Assembly (NCBI GenBank): GCA_946803715.1
Contig: CAMPET010000023.1
Span: 396,341-408,839, forward strand
Direction: 5' to 3'
DNA length: 12,499 nucleotides
Source: Beroe ovata
Lineage: Eukaryota; Ctenophora; Nuda; Beroida; Beroidae
Part shown: positions 1 to 7,900 of the stretch, one piece after another
How positions within the stretch are numbered: position 1 is the stretch's first letter
Layout of the letters: every line of letters begins with the position of its first letter
Position numbers and translations under genes: made by a program
Notes under the pieces: generated by a model
The model's database searches: none
Seen by the model: the letters and a program-made list of their open reading frames with translations, nothing else
What the model was told of the DNA's origin: nothing

Positions 1-1686
1 GAGATGGTCGAATTTGTCAATGGAATTGCCATGTTGCCATTTACTGCAAGAGAAAACAAGACTCGAGATTTTTAGACGACGTTCAGTCAGGGTCATGAGA
101 GCTTCTACGTTACTACGTTTTACTTTCAGTGTCAGATAATGAAATAAAATACAGATGATGAAATACAATACATAGGAAACACTATTTAGGTCCAGTGTTT
201 TTGCTTATCAACCAAGCTGCTACATACATTTTGATACATTTTGCTGATTGGTAAGTGGTCGAGTTAGAACTCAGGAGAGAGTAGGAGGTGTAGTGGTGCG
301 AGAATTCTGTAGCTCCGTAGTGTAACTGTAGAGTGTAGGTGTATTGAGTCGTTCTGTTAAGCGGGGGATAAATACGATGGTCAGGCCTATGTTGAATGAG
401 ATAGAAAGTCATTTTGTAGAGGAAAGGGGGAGTGGTACGTAGGTTCTAAGGGAGATATGGATGTTGTTGGATTTTTCACGAATTTCCTCCTCCTTGAAAC
501 GGTGTCTGTGACTTGTACAGTTCTTGGACGTCTGAGTGTTTCCTAGTGCTTGTTATATCACATCAGGGTAGGAGTAGAAAGGGAGGGACTGATGTAGAAG
601 TTCATCACTGTTGTACCAATTGTTGTGAACATGAACATAACTCGTAAGCAAATGCTCTTATCACTTCGAAACCTCTTTTAATTTGCTTTTTGGGATCAAA
701 AAACTAAAAAACAAAGGCACTCTTGATCGTGGCTATAACTCATAAACGGTTACCTTAATCACCTCAGGACCACTTTTATTCGCTTTCTGGTGTCAAAAAC
801 AGGTAAAGAAGAGTACATGAAGTCCATTTTCCGTTAAACTCTTGGGAAAGAGATATTGGTCAAAATTTCCCACAATCAAATATGGGCGCGGCCATAACTC
901 AGAAACGGAAGCCTCAATCACCTCAGGATCACTCTTACTTGTTTTTTGGGTCAAGAAAGGTTGGAGTAGAGTATAAGAAGTCCATATTCCATAACCTAAA
1001 TTTTCAGAGGTAGAGACTATGCTCAAAATTTCCCACGGTCCAATATGGGCGTGGCCATAACTCGTAAACGGATGCCCTAATCATTTCAGGACCACTTTTA
1101 TTCGTTTTCTGCGGTCAAAAAAGGTCAAAATAGAGTATAAGAAGTCCATTTTCCATAAAAATTGCGATTATACAATTTTTGATAGAAAATTCCCACGGTC
1201 CAAAATGGGCGTGGCCACCCTGAGTTATGCCCAAGGATCTGAGTTTGAAAACTTTTTTTGGTGACTCTAGGGGACTAATAGAGTCGATTCAAGCAATAAA
1301 ACCTTTGGTAGAATTTTTTTCACAGATGACTTGGATAATTCTCATACTATTGGGGCACTATTCACTTGACTGTGAGGATCTTTCATTGGCTCATCTCTCT
1401 ATTGCTAGTTTTTTGAATAATTCCATGATACCTCAAAGTCTTTACGCGCGCGTTCTCTCGATTCATTGCAAACTGTACTGTGCACGTACGTAACCATTCA
1501 TAGTTGTCTGGATTAAAGTGACTTGAGAATAACTTGAGTAAAAAACGAAAATGAATCAAGCAAAAGGCTCACTAAATGAAAGATCCCAGATTGACTCATA
1601 TTTCAGTGAGTCAGTTAAACATTGGACAGAAGAATCAGAAGCAGCTAGTCCTGATACTGTGCGGTGTTCTGCTACTCTTCTCTAGT
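1..1686. other. No gene recognised; left contig segment
   Basis: Apart from the tandem repeat at 633-1219, nothing here can be supported as a gene. The longest open frames are under 90 codons, and none shows a recognisable domain or a good exon with splice signals. The open frame at 1227-1493 contains one short hydrophobic patch but has no homology I recognise. Because an N at 1687 separates this stretch from the receptor gene, it may be upstream intron or intergenic DNA, or may not truly adjoin the gene. Confidence 0.5.
633..1219. repeat. ~160-bp diverged tandem repeat, about 3 full copies
   Basis: The phrase ATAACTC plus flanking CGTAAACGG-like bases recurs near 635, 735, 893 and 1054, followed each time by a TCAGGACCACTTTTATTCG-like block, a GTCAAAAA block and an AAGAAGTCCATTTTCC block. 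The junction phrase AATATGGGCGTGGCC recurs at about 880, 1043 and (as AAAATGGGCGTGGCC) 1203. Spacing between full units is about 158-161 bp; the first unit is shortened to about 100 bp. Units differ by many substitutions and small indels, so this is an old array. No coding frame runs through it. It may be a satellite or a piece of a dispersed non-autonomous element. Confidence 0.85.
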
Positions 1687-1687
1687 N
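1687..1687. other. Single N: probable assembly join
   Basis: One undetermined base sits directly beside a G-rich low-complexity run. The other N in the window (7881) separates two near-identical copies, so a lone N in this record seems to mark a contig join and not a single uncertain base. Distance and continuity across this point should not be trusted. Confidence 0.6.
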
Positions 1688-1764
1688 GGAGTGGGGGAAT
1701 GGAGGGAGTGGGGGAGTGGAGTGGGGGAATGGAGTGAAGGGGTCAGGGGAGAGTGGAAGAGAGA
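1688..1764. repeat. G-rich purine minisatellite
   Basis: Irregular repetition of GGAGTGGGGGAATGGA-like units continues into GA-rich sequence. It begins immediately after the N at 1687 and probably caused the assembly break. No coding value is apparent: the open frame through it translates to a Gly/Glu/Trp low-complexity string. Confidence 0.75.
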
Positions 1765-1911
1765 ATCTGGTGTATTATCACGCAATGGCTGTAGTGTATG
1801 GCTGCTCGACATGATGCTTTTTAAACATGAGACAACATGCATTTCACAAGTTGTTACCCCCGGCCCCCGCAGCCAAAGTGTTCACTCCACATTTCCCTGT
1901 TCTTTGGCCAG

Positions 1912-1981
1912 AAATTCCGTTATCAGCAACACACACCTCTCCTAACCAAAGCCAACGCCCCTGGAATCATCATCGCTTCTG
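1912..1981 (+). CDS. VPS10 domain exon (APGIIIASG segment)
   Basis: This short 70-nt exon follows a TTTGGCCAG acceptor and ends in phase 1 at a GTAAGG donor. It encodes 23 residues ending in LLTKANAPGIIIASG. The APG-hydrophobic-AxG motif followed by an N-x-GG segment is characteristic of the late VPS10 propeller in sortilin/SorCS proteins. Its phase 1 end joins exactly to the exon at 2848 to give ASG-NLGGSHS, which confirms both exons. The upstream exon to which its phase 0 start connects was not found. Confidence 0.85.
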
Positions 1982-4900
1982 GTAAGGGCTGTATTTTGGG
2001 TTGAATTATTAACTATTTAGTATACAGTACATCTAATGTATAGTTTATACATCTTACTTTCGACTTTCGGGTATCGGCGCGATTGAGCGTCTCTATTGTT
2101 TCTTGCTGAACATAAAATTCACGTCATGTATGTACCTTATTAAATTATTGTTCAATCTTCATACCATGATTAGATTTATATAATTTTAGCGCTTTATGAA
2201 AATGCAATATTAAATCGAATAGCAATGAATGATGCTGTTGGTTTCCGATTAAACGGTTTCCTATGTTCAACTTATGAACATGCTCATTAAATCACTCTGA
2301 TATAAACACACACAAACACACACAAACACACACACGCACACAATCATAGAGTACAGAAACACAAGTACAGTCGCGAAGGTATAGGTGATTACACCGCTGC
2401 ATATATTACAGTGTTACACTGACACAATGTTGCGTTACACCAGATGGCTGGCACCATAGTTATTAGCCCCATCTCCTTGTTGTAGCTTGCATAGTTACAC
2501 TCCTTTACACATGTACTCCTTTACACATGTACTCCTTTACACATGTTCCAAATGTAGGGTGAGTTGCAACTATTCGATCACTCCCTGTCCACTGTTTGTC
2601 CAGTCTATACTCAACTATAGTACCCACTGTACAGTACTATACACTGACAACAATGTATTGTAAACCCACTCCAGACTCACCCAAATGTATAACTCTCACT
2701 GTTACCCAGCTCCCTATACCCTATACCATCCTATACCATCCTATGCTACCCTTTACCACCCTATACCCCCACTCCCCCATTCCCTCAGCACCCTATACCC
2801 CCACTCCCCCATTCCCCCAGCTGCTACCACCCACTGCTCTTCCGCAGGCAATCTAGGTGGTTCCCACTCTCCCATTAACGACCTGTTCATATCGAGTGAT
2901 GGAGGTGTAGAGTGGAGTCAGGTCCTGGAAGGGCAGTATAACTACCAGATAGCAGATCATGGTGGTATCATTGTAGCGGCGTCCCGTGAACCAACAACCT
3001 ACATCCTGTGAGTCATTCCAACAACTGTAATGAGTATCAGCGTGTCCTGTGTTCGATGTCTGTCCTTTCTCTGTCCATACATCATATCTGTAATTTCCTG
3101 GTGATCCTTAAATCACAGTGCTTCATTGTCCATATCCCAGCACCGATATTCCACTGTCTTCTTCTCTATGAGGTATATTCATGTCACTACTTCCCTAAGT
3201 TGTGTGAGTGGGGTTATATTCAAGAGTCGCATTGTATATCAAGTAGGTTATGATTAAATTCTGAGGAATACAGAATTTGATCATTCCCTACTTCACTACT
3301 TTCGTCACCGATACTCCACTGTCTTCTTCTCTATGAGGTGTATTCATTTCACTTCTTTCCTCACAGATATTCTCACGACGAGGGGGTAACGTGGTACAAC
3401 AAGACTATTTCTGATGTCCTTATCACCATATATGGTCTAATCACCGAGCCTGGCGAGCTGACTACTGTCTTCAACGTGTACGCTATTGAAAGGGACGGTG
3501 GCTTGGAATGGGTCATCTTTACAATTGATTTCAGCGACTTCCTGGGTGAGTAACCTGTCAAGTGGAAATGTAATTGTTCTGCCAAGTGGCACCCAATTCA
3601 CAGCGCGATGTACAATGTACAACCAATTCATCGTGATTAATTGTTGTACATTTGTACAACGTGCGCAAAGTTTCATCCTGTCGGCTGGCTTTACAACAGT
3701 TCTATGATTGGCGATAATGCAATTACTCTTTCTCAATTAAACATACACACACCATGTACAGTGTACACATCATGATGTATAGTACTTGACTCAATCATCT
3801 GTTGTAATTGAATACATGCAGTTGATTCGATCGCCCCACCGCCCACGATGAACATAAATCTTGTGACAGGCAGATACTTGTATTACATGTCCCTTGGGAA
3901 AAAACAAGCTTTAATCAAATTATGAAATTTCTCTGCTCCACCTGTTCTTATCAACTTTTTTTTCTTCCTAGCCATGGGAAATTGGTGATATCATGGGATG
4001 GAATTATAAAGGAGTGTTTCGTTTCGACTTCTTTGTCTGTATCTGTGTCTGTCTGTGTCTGTCTGTGTGCGTATCTGTGTGTGTAAGTGTTTAATAATGC
4101 CGAGCAGAAGCACAGAACAGCTGATACATTTTCAGTGAAATGCGGTTCTATACTATTGAATGTGTTGCTCTCACTTTAATGATGGCGCATTATGAGCTAT
4201 TTCCAAGAACAAAGATAAGAAATTTAGCAACTTGATGGTTTAGCTATATTGTCCGGCAGCTATGTAGCCCGCATACTGAACAGCTCGATAGGGTAGCGAG
4301 GTAGGACCAGGAATCGATTCAGCATTCAAAAGTTCATGGGAACGCATAGTATTTGCATGGAAATGGGACAATTTTTCCTACGGCGGCGCCGTTGAAGTGT
4401 ATTCAGATTTCCTAATTGTATTCAGATTACCTGAGTTCCTACTGTGTCACACTAAACTCACGCTACCAGTTTTGGTCAAATCAGCAGTACACTCCAATTG
4501 CAATTGTTCATTTATATTTACACAGTGAATAAGTGTTATGAGTAGGGTAAATGTATAGCGGTATAGTAATTGAAGTCGCCACTATTGCGATACTGTACAT
4601 TGTACGCTATCCAATATATACTTCACAGTACAAATTTCTAATGGTAAAATGTGGGTATCTAGAGAAAATTCTGTACGGAATCTACGCCTCAAATCTACGC
4701 CTCTTAATTTCAAATCTAGGTTAAGAAACTGTTTATAAAGCTGACCAATACAGACACTCTGGTTTTGATCCTGATTATAATCCATGTGACCAATGTGACC
4801 AATGCGAGTTGAACTGAGTGTGACCCTCAGCCCCCCTCTCTCTCTCTGCAGGCCCGGTGTGTGCCCAGGACGATTTCATGGTTTGGAGTATCCGAGACGA

Positions 4901-7900
4901 ATTGAAGAATACGGAGTGTGTACTGGGCAAGGACACTAAGTATGAGCGGAAGAAGCCCACATCTCACTGCAAGATTGGACCGGACTATCAGCGCTTTGTG
5001 GAGGACAAATCATGCCCGTGTCAAGCTACGGATTTCGAGTGGTGAGTTATACTTGGTATTCAGGGACTTCTCTTATCCTACTTTCCTACAATGTCAACTC
5101 TTCCCTTTTCTCTTTTGCTGTCTGAACTTTGTTATCACCCGAATCCCCCACTTCACTCACCCCCTCACCTCTGCTCTCACCCTACTCCCTACCCCTTCCC
5201 CCAGTGACTTCCTTTTCGAGCGGCAGAGTGCAGGCGACCCGTGTACCCTGGTTGAGGGCATACCAGATGAATGGTTCCTACCGTCTGATTGTAAACCTGG
5301 TAACAAGTACAACAAGACTGTCGGCTATATCAAAATAGAGGGAGACCAGTGCCAGGGTGGCGAGGAGGCCATATTCTCACCTAAAGAAGTCAAGTGTCCA
5401 GATGAAGGTTTCTATACAATGCCAAGTAGCTTTTCTATCGACATGTTTTTTCTCGTTGTTGTGAAAAACAGTCTTGTTTACGTTATCTGCATCCTAGTTT
5501 AGTCTACAGTATATCGTCTACAGTTTGTCGTTTTGCGGTTGTTTAATGTTTATGTACAAGTCTGTGAATGTGATCATCAGTAACCCAATTGTTATTGTAC
5601 AATTGGACGGTCGCAAATTGGATGGTGCAATGTTGGAACGCGCGAAGTTTGTGTTGTGATATCAAACCACGTGCGTTCGCGCTACGGTTGTTTGTAGAAT
5701 TCAGTACAAGCATAAGATACTGAGATCTGAAGTTTATGAATTCCACGATCCAAGCACTGACGTCTGACACATAAACATGTTTTTCCTCAGCCCTCAAAAA
5801 CCTGACTATCGTTGCGGATCCTGGATTAGCTGTTCCCATACATTCAAAGATAGATTTCAAAGTGTCAACCGACAGTTTTGTGGATGATGTTCATTTCATG
5901 TGGTTCGTTGACTCGAAGAAAGTTTCATATGAAACAGGAACAAAAGGAACAACTTTCTCACACACATTCAATGAGTGAGTTATCATGAAAATGGAGTTAT
6001 TCAATAGGTCTAACAGCATCCTAATGGTTGTACAGTTTTTCACCCCATAACGGATAGCACAATCTAAATTCCACAAGTAACTACCAAACTGACTCATTGT
6101 CGCGTTGTAAAGTCGTCACTTTGTCTTCAGGGCGGGTTCCTACATGATATCCCTGACTGCGAACAACGGGGCAGGGCCCCAGGTCTCTGTGGTTGTGGTT
6201 GAGGTCGATGTTCCCATCACAGGTCTGGTCATACAACAAGAGCCACAGGATCCTGCTGTAGGAGAGGGTGTCATTTTCATCGTGACAACCACAGACGCTT
6301 CCACAGATGTGGACGTGAGTCCCTTACCTCAGATGTGGAATCACACTATTTTCAATGATAGTGAGGAGGATCCCAACTCAAAATATTTAACTTACTAATT
6401 GACTCTCTTTCTCAGATTTCGAGACTCAAGTATAGATGGTCTACGCAAGACACCAATGGCTCGGCAAGTATGAAGTCTGTTCTGCCCATGCTCCTTTATA
6501 CATTCGACGATGCTGGACCTCAAACTGTATCAGTGACAGTTTCAAACTCGATGGATAGTGTCGATCTTAAGACCAAATTCATTGTATCAGGTCAGTGGCG
6601 AATGGTGTTTGCTGATAATTTCAATAATTTGATATGGATTGGTCTGAGCCCGATAATCCGTCATATTTTCACCCGTCACCGCCCCCCTCCCACAGACCTT
6701 ACCGTGACGTCACTATCGTGTATACCGGTAAGCAGCACAAGTATACAAGTCGTGTGGAATCCACCAACACTCAGACCTGGACTTGTATCAGCGTACACTC
6801 TCAAATATACCGGGTAACTTATCATAGTCCATGATATGGTGTGTGGTAATTAGCTACCATGCGCCCCGTGTCTAAAGAGAGTTAATCTCACTATTGCAAC
6901 AATGCGACAAGTGTGGGCGATCACTCAGATGTTTTGATCACTCAGAAGTGTCGCCACTGAGTGTGACAGAAGAGTGAAATGTTGTTGTCTCACACCCCTC
7001 CTCCATTTTACCCATGTTCCCTCTCTCAGACCTAGCATGAGCTCGTGGCACCAGATGTCCCTGGGACTTCCCACCACCTCGCCCAATTACCGGGTAGTGG
7101 ACCTGAACCCCGGCACCACGTACAAATTTATCATGATAACCACCAGTAGCGGGGGAGCGTTGAGCGAGGAGAGCGACACGGTGTCCGCAACCACACTCCC
7201 TGCCAGTCAGTGAGATATCACGTGATATCTCGATACACGTGTCACGTGCCGCGTGATTAACGTCGTGACATATGAAACCGTGTGTTTGCAATGTGTAATT
7301 TGTAACACCTCAGACACGTTGGCGCCGGCCGAGTCTGTGAAAGCACGTGTCAACAATCGGGAAGCCGAGGTCAGATGGTCGCCCCCTAAGTCGGGCAACC
7401 CCACGGATTACGTGGTCGATTATTGGATGAGTGACAGACCGGGAATTGTTAAGTCCCACAGCACATCTGGCAAAACATCACTGAAACTGACAGATCTCAC
7501 CGTGGGAGCTACCTACTCCATTCGGGTATGATGGAATATAATGAGGAGAAGCTATAAACACCAGGATCCACTTTGATTAACTATGAAATGTCCTTGGACA
7601 TCAACTATGAATCACGGTAAAATATTCGCATTTCCGCATCACCCCAAGGTGAAAACAGAGTTTGGTGCCGATGTTGCATACTCCGATGTTGTGGATATTC
7701 AAGTGGAGGGTACGTCTCCAGAGGAGATTAAGAAACTCATTGGATTCCCTCTAAACAGCACTGCTGTCATACTGCTCTGGGAACCACCTCAAGTGGATAT
7801 CATGGTAAGGAGGATGTGCTTCATGATGTTACCACCCTCGTAACCATAGTTACCACTCTTGTTACCACGGTTACCAATCGNCTCACACACATTCAATGAG

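Larger units (their letters stand above)
1982..2847 (+). other. Intron, 866 nt, rich in simple repeats
   Basis: The donor is GTAAGG and the acceptor TTCCGCAG. It contains an AC-rich microsatellite, a 16-bp triplicate and a C-rich 32-bp duplication, each listed separately. No additional coding exon was recognised. Confidence 0.8.
3546..4851 (+). other. Intron, 1306 nt, no gene seen
   Basis: This is the largest intron of the visible gene, from a GTGAGT donor to a CTCTCTCTCTGCAG acceptor. It holds an imperfect inverted repeat near 3609-3659, a TCTG/TGTG microsatellite at about 4029-4084 and a small GTGACCAAT doublet near 4786. I see no exon or RNA gene in it. Confidence 0.75.
5957..7880 (+). 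repeat. Left copy of the ~1.9-kb tandem duplication
   Basis: This 1924-nt segment corresponds to 7882-9782. Exons differ at about 34 of 1021 positions by my hand alignment, mostly synonymous; introns also differ by indels. It ends at the N at 7881, inside an intron, 12 bases short of the point where the right copy reaches the exon at 9792. Confidence 0.95.

Noticed and set aside
1227-1493. 88-codon frame with a short hydrophobic stretch as a small membrane protein
   Set aside because: There is no family resemblance, no splice context and no repeat of the frame elsewhere; chance is more likely.
2596-3011. Pro/Thr/Tyr-rich frames
   Set aside because: They are translations of the C-rich repeat in the intron; only the tail from 2848 is the VPS10 exon.
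4918-5502. 194-codon continuous open frame
   Set aside because: Its first part is an out-of-phase reading of the exon 4852-5041 and the intron; only from 5205 does it read the true 10CC frame.
6938-7291. 117-codon - strand frame, partly repeated at 8975-9187
   Set aside because: It is the antisense of FN3 exon 7030-7205; its similarity between copies follows from the duplication.
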